Source: Patescibacteria group bacterium
GTDB lineage: Bacteria > Patescibacteriota > Dojkabacteria > JAKAPS01 > JAJZLI01
DNA length: 26,335 nucleotides
Direction: 5' to 3'
NCBI GenBank assembly: GCA_023380695.1
Contig: JAMCRT010000007.1
Span: 1 to 26,335 of the forward strand
Below the pieces are notes generated by a model. It was given only the letters and a program-made list of their open reading frames with translations, had not been told where the DNA came from and searched no databases. Shown in pieces: positions 16,838 through 23,988 of the stretch (within the stretch, counting starts at the first letter, position 1; every line of letters begins with the position of its first letter). Made by a program: the position numbers and the translations under genes.

Positions 16838-17263
16838 TTATGGTCCAATTGGTTTGCTAACAGCTTTATATGATTTTATATAATTTCCAGGAATTGAGGA
16901 TAATCCTCCCGAGGATAATCCTCCGTTTGAAATATTTGAAGATCCTTTACCTATATTAAACATAGCTCCAAGATAATAAATTGATAGAATAATTGATATT
17001 ATATTAATAAGAATATACATTATTGCATGTATTGTATCTTCTCCATCCATTAATTTTTTTACTCCTGTTATAAGTCCATATAAAGGAAGAAAGAAACTTA
17101 ATATATAGCCGTAGAAAAGCTTTATTGGTCTGAGATGGTCTGCATTTTCTGTCTCTTTTAATGTTGCAAGGAATTGTTTTGTAAGTTCTGCTTTTTTTGC
17201 ACTGTCCAAATCCGAATTTTTCAGACTTTCAACTGCAGAATTTTTTAAATCTTCACTGTTCAT
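16838..17263 (-). CDS. Small two-helix membrane protein, unknown function
   Basis: Not recognised. 141 residues: a charged helical N-terminus (1-45), two membrane helices (about 50-68 and 79-102) and a Gly/Ser-rich tail containing a GGLSS duplication (114-123) encoded by tandem palindromic DNA. The two-helix hairpin with short loops and a soluble N-terminal helix is all that can be said. Its ATG overlaps the guaB stop by 4 bases, so it is translated with that gene, though a shared role is not implied by the sequence. Confidence 0.7.
   Translation of the reverse strand: MNSEDLKNSAVESLKNSDLDSAKKAELTKQFLATLKETENADHLRPIKLFYGYILSFFLPLYGLITGVKKLMDGEDTIHAIMYILINIISIILSIYYLGAMFNIGKGSSNISNGGLSSGGLSSIPGNYIKSYKAVSKPIGP
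16896..16924. repeat. Two tandem 13-bp palindromes, period 15 bp
   Basis: GAGGATAATCCTC occurs at 16896-16908 and again at 16911-16923. Each is a perfect palindrome around a central A. They are GC-rich against the surroundings and encode the GGLSS repeats of the small membrane protein on the minus strand. Confidence 0.85.
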
Positions 17264-18354
17264 TTTACTATTACATCATGTACTCCATTTTCTTTCAAGG
17301 ATGCATTAGTTATTCTTATAAATATAACATTTTTATGAAACTGCAATATATTTTTGGAATTTGTATAACTTAACGCAGATCTCAGTCCTCCAGTTAATGG
17401 ATTTAATATTTCTGCGACACTACCTTCTATTTTTACTAATCCTTCTATTCCCTCAGGTGCTATTTTACTGCTCCATTCTCTTTTATCTATTTTAAATCTT
17501 TTTCTCATTTCTGTTTCAGATGATCCTCCTGCATATCTTTTATATAGTACACCATTTACTTCTACTATATCTCCAGCTGATTCTGTTGTTTTGGCAAGAA
17601 GATTCCCCAGCATTATGGTATTTGCGCCTGCAGCTATAGCCTTAGAAATGTCCGCAGGATATCTTATTCCACCATCTGCAATAATTGGAATATTTGTGTT
17701 ACTCAAAGCCTCATAGACTTCATTTATTGCACTAAGTTGTGGTACTCCGACACCTGCAACCATTCTTGTTGTACATACTGATCCAGGGCCAATTCCTACT
17801 TTTATTGCATCAATATCAAGAGATGCTAGATCTTTTGCAGCTTCCTTTGTTGCTATATTACCAACAATAAGATCAAATGAATTGCCAAATTCCCTTTTTA
17901 TTGCTTTTATTGCATTTATTACGTATAGAGAATGTGCATGTGCAACATCTATTACTATAAAATCTATATTTTCCTTTATAAATATTTCTATGCTTTTAAG
18001 GTAGTTTTCTCTTATACCAATAGATGCGCCAACTATTAGTCTACCTTTGCTATCTGTATTTGCAATTGGAAACTCATTCTTATCAAAAGTAAAATCTTTT
18101 ACAATTTTTATTTCTTTTGCAATATATTTTGGATCTTTGAATCTATGAAGTACTCCTACTCCACCTTCAAGTGCCATTGCTATTGACATTTTGGATTCAG
18201 TCACAGATGACATATTGGAAGATATTATTGGAATATTTAAAGATATATGAGTTGAAAGCTTAGTTCTTATATCTGTATCTAGCCTTGATTTTATAGATGA
18301 GTATCTAGGCTGTATCAATACATCATCAAAAGTAAGATATTCTTTTATTTTCAT
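17260..18354 (-). CDS. guaB: IMP dehydrogenase / GMP reductase family protein lacking CBS domains
   Basis: 364-residue TIM-barrel enzyme. It has EYLTFDDVLIQPRYS at the start, SSNMSSVTESKMSIAMA, the phosphate-binding and catalytic loop KVGIGPGSVCTTR (catalytic Cys194), IADGGIRYPADISKA and LTGGLRSALSY. The flap region keeps APEGIEG and the C-terminus GVHDVIVK, both IMPDH-like, so IMP to XMP oxidation in GTP synthesis is the first guess. The CBS pair normally inserted after the first barrel strands is absent: only about 20 residues link LHRFKDPKY to LIVGASIG. The usual IMPDH 'YRGMGS' is YAGGSS, and the flap Arg-Tyr dyad appears as Arg-Phe, so GMP reductase activity is not excluded. I chose the ATG at 18354; a TTG at 18360 is possible. 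Co-transcribed with the small membrane-protein gene. Confidence 0.85.
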   Translation of the reverse strand: MKIKEYLTFDDVLIQPRYSSIKSRLDTDIRTKLSTHISLNIPIISSNMSSVTESKMSIAMALEGGVGVLHRFKDPKYIAKEIKIVKDFTFDKNEFPIANTDSKGRLIVGASIGIRENYLKSIEIFIKENIDFIVIDVAHAHSLYVINAIKAIKREFGNSFDLIVGNIATKEAAKDLASLDIDAIKVGIGPGSVCTTRMVAGVGVPQLSAINEVYEALSNTNIPIIADGGIRYPADISKAIAAGANTIMLGNLLAKTTESAGDIVEVNGVLYKRYAGGSSETEMRKRFKIDKREWSSKIAPEGIEGLVKIEGSVAEILNPLTGGLRSALSYTNSKNILQFHKNVIFIRITNASLKENGVHDVIVK

Positions 18355-18365
18355 ATCCAATCTGT

Positions 18366-18371
18366 ATTATA
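18366..18371 (-). promoter_or_regulatory. -10 box of the guaB operon
   Basis: TATAAT on the minus strand, 11 bases before the ATG at 18354 and 5 before the TTG at 18360. The predicted RNA start would give a leader of only a few bases. Confidence 0.5.
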
Positions 18372-18378
18372 CAGCAAA

Positions 18379-18407
18379 TTGCATTACGATGAAATAGTGA
18401 GTATCAT
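18379..18407 (+). promoter_or_regulatory. Promoter of the prepilin gene
   Basis: TTGCAT (18379-18384), a 17-base spacer and TATCAT (18402-18407), with 9 bases to the ATG at 18417. It is back to back with the guaB -10 box. Confidence 0.6.
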
Positions 18408-18416
18408 ATTTATAGT

Positions 18417-19031
18417 ATGAGAAAAGGATTTACTTTAATAGAACTTTTAATTGTTTTAGCCATTGTTGGTATACTTGTTGCCATTGCTATAGTTGGGCTT
18501 GAAGGAGCTCAAATGTCTGCAAGAAATGTTACAAGAGAAAATGCTATATCTGCTATCTCAAAGGATCTTATATCATATTTTAATAGTAATCATTATTATC
18601 CAACTGATATTTTATTTAGTCATTCAGGAGGTACTTATAGTGGGTGTTATCCTGATAATAGAATATGTTTTGGTATAAACACAGAATCTGGACAAATAGA
18701 ATGGACTATTGAAGGTACTACTCTTAATGGAATTTTATCCAATAATTCAGGACTGAATGGAAGTCCTTCTTCAAATAATAAAACTACTTCATCTCAAACG
18801 CAATTTTTTTATTTTGATTCTGTATTAGATCATACACATTATCCTTTAGGCTATTTATTGGGTTTTTGTAAGGAAGGTGGTGGTATTAGTTATATTACAG
18901 GAGGTACTAAGTCTCCTAAAGTTTCATCACAAACAAATAATCAATTGACAGTACAATCTCCTTCTTCTAGTTATTCACTAGTTGGTCCAAGTTCAGGCAG
19001 TAGTTCTCAACCATCTGTAACATGTAACTAA
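18417..19031 (+). CDS. Type IV prepilin-like protein
   Basis: 204-residue protein with a class III signal: MRKG then FTLIELLIVLAIVGILVAIA. Cleavage by prepilin peptidase after Gly4 would leave Phe as residue 1 and the conserved Glu at +5. The hydrophobic helix runs to about residue 25; the rest is a Ser/Thr/Asn-rich globular domain with four cysteines (a close pair in GCYPDNRIC, then FCKE and a final TCN) that could form disulfides. Type IV pilus-like fibres in small-genome bacteria serve adhesion, motility or DNA uptake. No pilus assembly gene is in the window. It stands alone between guaB and the SUF locus and has its own promoter. Confidence 0.88.
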   Translation: MRKGFTLIELLIVLAIVGILVAIAIVGLEGAQMSARNVTRENAISAISKDLISYFNSNHYYPTDILFSHSGGTYSGCYPDNRICFGINTESGQIEWTIEGTTLNGILSNNSGLNGSPSSNNKTTSSQTQFFYFDSVLDHTHYPLGYLLGFCKEGGGISYITGGTKSPKVSSQTNNQLTVQSPSSSYSLVGPSSGSSSQPSVTCN

Positions 19032-19078
19032 TTTAGTGAGCATCAATTTTTCTAAATTTTAGTATTTTTTATATTGTG

Positions 19079-19087
19079 TGGTAAAAT
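19079..19087 (+). promoter_or_regulatory. Extended -10 promoter of nfu-fdx
   Basis: TGG then TAAAAT (19082-19087), 6 bases before the nfu ATG at 19094. Just upstream, at 19052-19062, lies the perfect 11-bp palindrome CTAAATTTTAG followed by TAT. The 9-mer TTTTAGTAT (19057-19065) also forms one arm of the palindrome at the Rrf2-type gene, so a shared operator over the -35 region is possible (inference). Confidence 0.5.
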
Positions 19088-19093
19088 TATTCT

Positions 19094-19315
19094 ATGCAAA
19101 AAAAAATTGAAAGAGTTTTAAACGAAATAAGTCCGTATCTTGCATCTCATGGAGGAGCAGTTGAATTCATTGAATATAAAAATCATATTGTAAAGCTAAA
19201 AATGCTGGGTGCTTGTTCTGGGTGTGCCTTATCATCTATAACTTTAAAAAATGGAATCGAGGAAATTTTAAAAAGTGAATTTAGTGAAATTTCAGAGGTT
19301 GTATCAGTAGAATAA
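19094..19315 (+). CDS. Nfu-type iron-sulfur scaffold/carrier (NifU C-terminal domain)
   Basis: 73-residue stand-alone NifU C-terminal (Nfu) domain. It shows IERVLNEISPYLASHGGAVEFIEY, the family's 'vRP.l..dGGdve' helix, and GACSGCALSSITLKNGIEEIL with the CxxC motif (Cys41, Cys44) that binds a [4Fe-4S] cluster bridged across a dimer and passes it to target proteins. It is the first gene of the SUF locus. Its stop shares one base with the ferredoxin start (TAATG). No N-terminal or A-type domain is attached. Confidence 0.93.
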   Translation: MQKKIERVLNEISPYLASHGGAVEFIEYKNHIVKLKMLGACSGCALSSITLKNGIEEILKSEFSEISEVVSVE

Positions 19316-19572
19316 TGTCTAATAAAGTAAGTGTTCTTAGTAAAGATGGAAAGAAATTATTTATTACAATAGATAAGAATGAGTGTATTGGTGCTGCCAG
19401 CTGTATGGTTATATCTCCTAATACTTTTGGAATAGATGATGAGTCAAAGGCATATATTGTATCAGATAGTGTTGATGATTTAGAGCATATAATAGAGAGC
19501 GCAAAAAGTTGCCCTACAGGTGCAATTACGATAAAAGATGAGGATGGAAACATTCTTTGGCCTGGTACATGA
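19315..19572 (+). CDS. Single-cluster ferredoxin with three cluster cysteines
   Basis: 85-residue ferredoxin. The first ligand segment is ECIGAASCMVISPNTF: Cys24 and Cys30 are separated so that the central ligand of CxxCxxC is Ala27. The last ligand is Cys66 in AKSCPTGAI. With three cysteines the protein most likely holds a [3Fe-4S] cluster, as in actinobacterial P450-partner ferredoxins, or a [4Fe-4S] cluster with a non-Cys ligand. In this locus it may supply electrons for cluster assembly or be a cluster carrier (inference). It overlaps nfu by one base, and the sufB promoter lies across its stop codon. Confidence 0.9.
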   Translation: MSNKVSVLSKDGKKLFITIDKNECIGAASCMVISPNTFGIDDESKAYIVSDSVDDLEHIIESAKSCPTGAITIKDEDGNILWPGT

Positions 19573-19578
19573 TATAAT
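19570..19578 (+). promoter_or_regulatory. Extended -10 promoter of sufB
   Basis: TGA then consensus TATAAT (19573-19578). The TGA is also the ferredoxin stop codon. Seven bases lead to the ATG at 19586, which supports that codon as the sufB start. Confidence 0.5.
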
Positions 19579-19585
19579 AGAAAGT

Positions 19586-20971
19586 ATGGATAAAGGCAAT
19601 TATAAATTGGGATTTTCAATAGATGAGAATTACAAATATAAGGCAAAAAGAGGGCTTAATAGAAAGATAATTCAGGAAATATCTGAAATTAAGAAAGAAC
19701 CTCTATGGATGAGAGAATTTCGGCTAAATGCATATGATATGTTTCTCGCGCGTCCCATGCCTACATGGGGTGCAGATCTTAGTGATATTGATTTTAATAG
19801 TTTATATTATTTTATCAGGTCAACTGACAGAAAGTATAAAAGTTGGGATGAAGTGCCATCTGGGATAAAAGATACTTTTGATAAGATAGGAATACCAGAT
19901 GCTGAAAAAAAATTTCTTGCAGGAGTGGAAGCTCAATTTGAAAGTGAAGTTGTGTATCACAATTTAAAAGATGAAATAGAGAAAAAAGGCATCATCTTTA
20001 CTGATACAGATACAGCACTAAGAGATTATCCTGATCTATTTAAAGAATATTTTGCAACAGTAATTCCCCCCAATGATAATAAATTTGCATCACTCAACTC
20101 TGCAGTTTGGTCAGGAGGATCTTTTATATATGTTCCAAAAGGAGTAAGTGTAGACATTCCTCTGCAGGCATATTTTAGAATTAATGCAAAATCAATGGGA
20201 CAATTTGAAAGGACTTTAATCATTGCAGATGAATACTCTTTTGTTCATTATATAGAGGGATGTAGTGCTCCATTATATGATGAAAATAGTCTTCATAGTG
20301 CGGTAGTTGAGGTTATATGCAAGAAAGGTAGCAATGTAAAATATACAACAATTCAGAATTGGTCAGATAATGTTTACAATCTTGTTACAAAAAGAGCAAT
20401 TGCTATGGAAGATGCAAAAATGTATTGGGTAGATGGTAATTTTGGATCAAAAGTTACAATGAAGTACCCTTCAGTCTATTTACTTGGTAAAGGAGCTCAT
20501 GGTGAGGTATTGTCTCTGGCTTCAGCTGATAGTGGACAACACATTGATTCTGGGTCAAAAATGATACATAGTGCATCTAATACATCCTCAAAAGTAATAT
20601 CTAAATCAATATCTAGAAATGGAGGTAGAACTAGCTATAGAGGTTTACTGCAAGCAACTGATGGTACATCTAAAATTAAATCGGATGTAGTTTGTGATGC
20701 TATGCTTTTAGATGATTTCTCTAGATCAGATACTTATCCAACAATGGATATTGAATACAGCAATAAACCAAATATTACTCATGAGGCAACAGTATCAAAA
20801 ATTGGAGATGAACAATTATTCTATTTGAAATCTAGAGGATTAGATGAGGATGAAGCAAAATCTTTAATTATATCTGGGTTTCTATCACCGATATTAGAAG
20901 AGTTACCAATGGAATATGCTGTAGAGCTAAATCAATTTTTAAAATTAAAGATGTCAGGAGAGATAGGTTAA
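19586..20971 (+). CDS. sufB: Fe-S cluster assembly scaffold SufB
   Basis: 461-residue core subunit of the SufBC2D scaffold, where clusters are built in the cytoplasm. The N-terminal part has EPLWMREFRLNAYDMFL and PMPTWGADLSDI. The beta-helix core includes YVPKGVSVDIPLQAYFRIN, IEGCSAPLY and GNFGSKVTMKYPSVYL. The sulfur-accepting cysteine is Cys370 (SDVVCDAMLLDD, equivalent to Cys405 of E. coli SufB), followed by NITHEATVSKIGDEQLFYL. Length is close to normal. An in-frame ATG at 19538 would overlap the ferredoxin by 35 bases; the ATG at 19586 is preferred because of the -10 box 7 bases upstream and the usual N-terminus. sufD follows after 7 bases. Confidence 0.96.
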   Translation: MDKGNYKLGFSIDENYKYKAKRGLNRKIIQEISEIKKEPLWMREFRLNAYDMFLARPMPTWGADLSDIDFNSLYYFIRSTDRKYKSWDEVPSGIKDTFDKIGIPDAEKKFLAGVEAQFESEVVYHNLKDEIEKKGIIFTDTDTALRDYPDLFKEYFATVIPPNDNKFASLNSAVWSGGSFIYVPKGVSVDIPLQAYFRINAKSMGQFERTLIIADEYSFVHYIEGCSAPLYDENSLHSAVVEVICKKGSNVKYTTIQNWSDNVYNLVTKRAIAMEDAKMYWVDGNFGSKVTMKYPSVYLLGKGAHGEVLSLASADSGQHIDSGSKMIHSASNTSSKVISKSISRNGGRTSYRGLLQATDGTSKIKSDVVCDAMLLDDFSRSDTYPTMDIEYSNKPNITHEATVSKIGDEQLFYLKSRGLDEDEAKSLIISGFLSPILEELPMEYAVELNQFLKLKMSGEIG

Positions 20972-20978
20972 AGATAAT

Positions 20979-21614
20979 ATGGATAAATTAATCATAATTA
21001 ACGCAGAAACATTAGAAGGAAAAGATCACATATCTAGTATTTACAATATTTATAGAAATGAAAAATTAACTTTTGTTCTGTATCTTGTAGGTGAGTTCAA
21101 ATACAATATTAATTTGAGATTTAATTTAGTAGAAGAATATGCAAAGGCTGAAATTTACATAATTGAGAAAGGGAATAAAAATCATGATGTAAATTTAGAT
21201 CTGACAAATATACACAGTGCAAAAAATACTTATGGTAGGGTATTTATAAGGAGAGTAATGAACGATTATTCTTCATCTTCTATAGATGGTAAACTTATAA
21301 TTGAAAATGGAGCAAGTGCATCTTCAGATTTTTTTGATGAAAAAACATTATTACTAGGAGACAAAGTTGTATCAAAAGTAATACCATCTTTAGAGATTAT
21401 TCCATCAGATGTTTTAGTCTCACACTCATCTTCCATCTCTTCTGTATCAGAAGATGAAATATTTTATTTAAGATCAAGAGGTGTTCCAATGAATGAGTCT
21501 TTCAATCTAATAGAAAATGGATTTTTGATTTCCAATCTTTTAAATATTACAAAAAAATCATATAGAGAGAAAATTAAAAATACTATTCCATCTTTATTCT
21601 CTTTTGAAAATTAG
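20979..21614 (+). CDS. sufD: SufD, short form
   Basis: 211-residue SufD, the partner of SufB in the scaffold where the cluster is thought to form at the interface. The C-terminal part is clear: PSLEIIPSDVLVSHSSSIS with the conserved His149 (His360 in E. coli) and EDEIFYLRSRGVPMNES, then the helical tail. It is only about half the usual length of roughly 400 residues: most of the N-terminal helical domain and part of the beta-helix are missing, although the frame is open and undamaged. The neighbouring sufB argues for SufD rather than a second SufB. Interface Cys is not evident. Confidence 0.9.
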   Translation: MDKLIIINAETLEGKDHISSIYNIYRNEKLTFVLYLVGEFKYNINLRFNLVEEYAKAEIYIIEKGNKNHDVNLDLTNIHSAKNTYGRVFIRRVMNDYSSSSIDGKLIIENGASASSDFFDEKTLLLGDKVVSKVIPSLEIIPSDVLVSHSSSISSVSEDEIFYLRSRGVPMNESFNLIENGFLISNLLNITKKSYREKIKNTIPSLFSFEN

Positions 21615-21652
21615 ATCAATAACATTCATTTATTCTAGATGTTTTTTATGAT

Positions 21653-21673
21653 ATACTGATACTGTTTTAGTAT
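21653..21673. promoter_or_regulatory. 21-bp palindrome, candidate Rrf2-type operator
   Basis: Starts ATACTGATAC, has a central T and ends GTTTTAGTAT. Eight of ten base pairs match across the dyad. It overlaps the -10 box of the regulator gene and ends 8 bases before its ATG, where a bound repressor would block transcription. Two-fold 20-27-bp sites of this kind are typical for Rrf2/IscR-family dimers. Confidence 0.55.
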
Positions 21674-21676
21674 AAT
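21671..21676 (+). promoter_or_regulatory. -10 box of the rrf2-sufCSU block
   Basis: Consensus TATAAT, 5 bases before the ATG at 21682, sharing its first three bases with the palindrome. The -35 region is poor. Confidence 0.5.
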
Positions 21677-21681
21677 TTTAT

Positions 21682-22068
21682 ATGAAATTTAGTAGAGAAG
21701 AAGATCTTAGTATATTAATTGTATCTTTCATTGCAAAGTATAAAGATAGAGTAATTTCAGCAAGTGATATTGCTTTAGGTATTGGTATTCCTTTGCCTTT
21801 TACTAGAAAAATAATATATAAGTTGAAAAATAGTGGAATTTTGAAAGGTAGAGAGGGTAAAAATGGTGGATATATATTAAATATGAAGCCTGGATTAATA
21901 TCAGTAAAAGATATAATAGAGAGTGTATCTGGAAGTATTTCTCAGTATGAGTGTGTTAATGGTCATTGTCCTATTGAAGATAAATGTATATCAAAAACAG
22001 TTCTAAATAAAATAGGCAGTGAATTTATAAATAAATTATCTGAAATAAAGATATCTAGTATGATTTAG
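21682..22068 (+). CDS. Rrf2-family transcription regulator, IscR/SufR-like
   Basis: 128-residue winged-helix regulator. The DNA-binding domain spans residues 1-70 (SASDIALGIGIPLPFTRKIIYKLKNSGILK, then the wing GREGKNGGYIL). A dimerisation helix follows (VKDIIESVSG). Three cysteines, Cys91, Cys96 and Cys102 (C-x4-C-x5-C), lie where IscR has its [2Fe-2S] ligands (C-x5-C-x5-C), so it is expected to sense Fe-S cluster status and to repress the SUF genes when clusters are plentiful. Placed directly before sufC (2-base gap) and behind a promoter overlapped by a palindrome, it probably controls itself and its operon (inference). It may equally be an NO or iron sensor of the same family. Confidence 0.92.
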   Translation: MKFSREEDLSILIVSFIAKYKDRVISASDIALGIGIPLPFTRKIIYKLKNSGILKGREGKNGGYILNMKPGLISVKDIIESVSGSISQYECVNGHCPIEDKCISKTVLNKIGSEFINKLSEIKISSMI

Positions 22069-22070
22069 TT

Positions 22071-22802
22071 ATGAAGAAGTTTTTTTCTGTGGAAAATTTA
22101 GATGTATCAATTGATGGAGTTCAAATTGTAAGTGATTTAAATCTAGAAGTTAGAAAGGGAAGTATATCGGTATTAATGGGTTCTAATGGGTCAGGAAAAA
22201 GTACTTTTGCTAAAACTATAATGGGTGATTCTCAATGTAAAATACTTAAAGGCAGAATTATTTATGAGGATAAAATAATTAATAAATTATCTCCAGATAG
22301 AAGAGCTCAAAATGGTTTATTTTTAGCATTTCAAAATCCAATTGAAATACCTGGTGTAAATATAGGGGTATTTTTACATTCTGCATATAAGGCTAGGTTT
22401 AAAAAAGAAATATCAATTTTTGAATTTATAAAAGATTTAAGGGTGATTGCACGAAGTATTGGAATAAAAACTTCTATATTTGAGCGTAATGTAAATGAAG
22501 GATTTTCTGGTGGAGAAAAAAAGAAAATGCAACTCTTAGAAGCTATAGTATTTAAACCTCAGTTTTCTATATTTGATGAAATAGATTCTGGAGTGGATAT
22601 AGATTCACTAGATATTATTGTAAAAAAAATAAATGAGATGAAAAAAGAAGGTTTAAGTTTTTTGATAATCACTCATAGTACTAGGGTAATGAGTAAATTA
22701 GATATTGATACTATTAATATAATAAAAGATGGTCATATTGTGAAAACTGGTGGAGTAGAACTTATATCTGTTATAGAAAAAGAAGGATTTAAACATGTAT
22801 AA
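22071..22802 (+). CDS. sufC: Fe-S cluster assembly ATPase SufC
   Basis: 243-residue ABC-type ATPase of the SufBC2D complex; ATP hydrolysis drives the structural change that lets clusters form. Walker A is GSNGSGKST (37-45), the Q loop lies in LAFQNP, the signature is FSGGEKKKMQ (145-154), Walker B leads into FDEIDSGVDIDSL (168-180), the SufC-specific 'DEiDSGLDiDaL' form, and the switch His is His202 (ITHST). Length is normal. It overlaps sufS by 8 bases. Confidence 0.96.
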   Translation: MKKFFSVENLDVSIDGVQIVSDLNLEVRKGSISVLMGSNGSGKSTFAKTIMGDSQCKILKGRIIYEDKIINKLSPDRRAQNGLFLAFQNPIEIPGVNIGVFLHSAYKARFKKEISIFEFIKDLRVIARSIGIKTSIFERNVNEGFSGGEKKKMQLLEAIVFKPQFSIFDEIDSGVDIDSLDIIVKKINEMKKEGLSFLIITHSTRVMSKLDIDTINIIKDGHIVKTGGVELISVIEKEGFKHV

Positions 22803-23988
22803 AAAAGATTTTCCTATATTTAGGAATGCAAAATTTATGAACAAATCACTTGTATATCTTGATAGTGCTTCAAGTACTCAAAAGCCACATACTGTGATTA
22901 ATGCTATTCCATATCTATATGAGAATTTTTATGCAAATGTACACAGAGGTATATATAAATTATCAGAAGAATCTACAGGTATGTATGAAGATGTAAGAGA
23001 TATTACATCAAAATTTATAAATGCATCAAAAAAAGAAATAGTGTTTACTAAAGGTACTACAGATAGTATCAATATGATAGTATATTTCTTTGCAAAAAAA
23101 ATATTAAAAAAAAATGATTTGGTAATTCTTAGTGAAATGGAACATCATTCTAATATTGTTCCATGGATTATTTTACAAAAAGAAATAGGATTCAATATAG
23201 AATATATTAAAGTAAATGAAAAAGGAGATCTTTTAAATTTGGATTTACTCTTAGAACATAATCCTAAAATACTCTCAATTACTCATGTATCCAATGTATT
23301 AGGGAATATTAATGATGTAATAGGAATAGTAAAAAAAGCACATGATAAAGGTGCATATGTATTGATAGATGGTGCACAGGCAGTATCGCATATGAGAGTT
23401 GATGTAAAAAAAATAGATTGTGATTTTTATGTGTTTTCTTCTCATAAAATGTTAGGGCCTACTGGAGTGGGAGTAATGTATGCAAAAAGTGAGATATTAG
23501 AAAAATACGACCCATCATTTTCTGGTGGGGAGGCAGTGATATCTGTATCAAAAGATAATATAGTATATAAAGATATTCCATATAAATTTGAACCAGGTAC
23601 TCCTAATTTTATTGATGTTATAGCGTTTGGATATGCTATATCTTATATAGAAAAAATTGGGATTCTAAAGATTCAGAAATATATAGAAGATCTATCTTTA
23701 TATACATATGATAAATTAATAAATATTGAGAGATTAAAACTTTTTGGTGATGGAAGAAAAAGTGGAATATTTTCTTTCCATATAGAAAATATTCATCCTC
23801 ACGATATTGCATCTTCTCTAGATGAAGATAATATTGCAATAAGAGCAGGACATCATTGTGCTAAAATTCTTATGGATAGATTAAATTTGTCATCTCTTTC
23901 ACGTTGTAGTCTTTATATTTATAATGATGAAAGAGATATAGATAAATTTATTTCATCTTTAAATAAAACTATAGATCTATTTTCATGA
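22795..23988 (+). CDS. sufS: Cysteine desulfurase SufS
   Basis: 397-residue PLP enzyme of the group II (SufS/CsdA) type that removes sulfur from L-cysteine to give a persulfide and alanine. N-terminal YLDSASSTQKP and ANVHRGIYKLSEEST are SufS hallmarks. The PLP lysine is Lys218 (FSSHKMLGPTGVGVMY), preceded by VLIDGAQAVSH with the PLP-binding Asp192 and His199. The persulfide cysteine is Cys355 in IRAGHHCAK. SRCSLYIYNDERDID matches the C-terminal 'RaSf..YNt.eeid' motif, with Cys in place of the usual Ala. Overlaps both neighbours (8 bases with sufC, 4 with sufU). Confidence 0.96.
   Translation: MYKKDFPIFRNAKFMNKSLVYLDSASSTQKPHTVINAIPYLYENFYANVHRGIYKLSEESTGMYEDVRDITSKFINASKKEIVFTKGTTDSINMIVYFFAKKILKKNDLVILSEMEHHSNIVPWIILQKEIGFNIEYIKVNEKGDLLNLDLLLEHNPKILSITHVSNVLGNINDVIGIVKKAHDKGAYVLIDGAQAVSHMRVDVKKIDCDFYVFSSHKMLGPTGVGVMYAKSEILEKYDPSFSGGEAVISVSKDNIVYKDIPYKFEPGTPNFIDVIAFGYAISYIEKIGILKIQKYIEDLSLYTYDKLINIERLKLFGDGRKSGIFSFHIENIHPHDIASSLDEDNIAIRAGHHCAKILMDRLNLSSLSRCSLYIYNDERDIDKFISSLNKTIDLFS

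Noticed and set aside
19538..19585. Upstream ATG at 19538 as the sufB start
   Set aside because: It would overlap the ferredoxin gene by 35 bases and add residues not typical of SufB, while the ATG at 19586 has a TATAAT 7 bases upstream.
20979..20984. GATAAT directly before the sufD ATG as a promoter
   Set aside because: It abuts the start codon, leaving no room for a transcription start before it.
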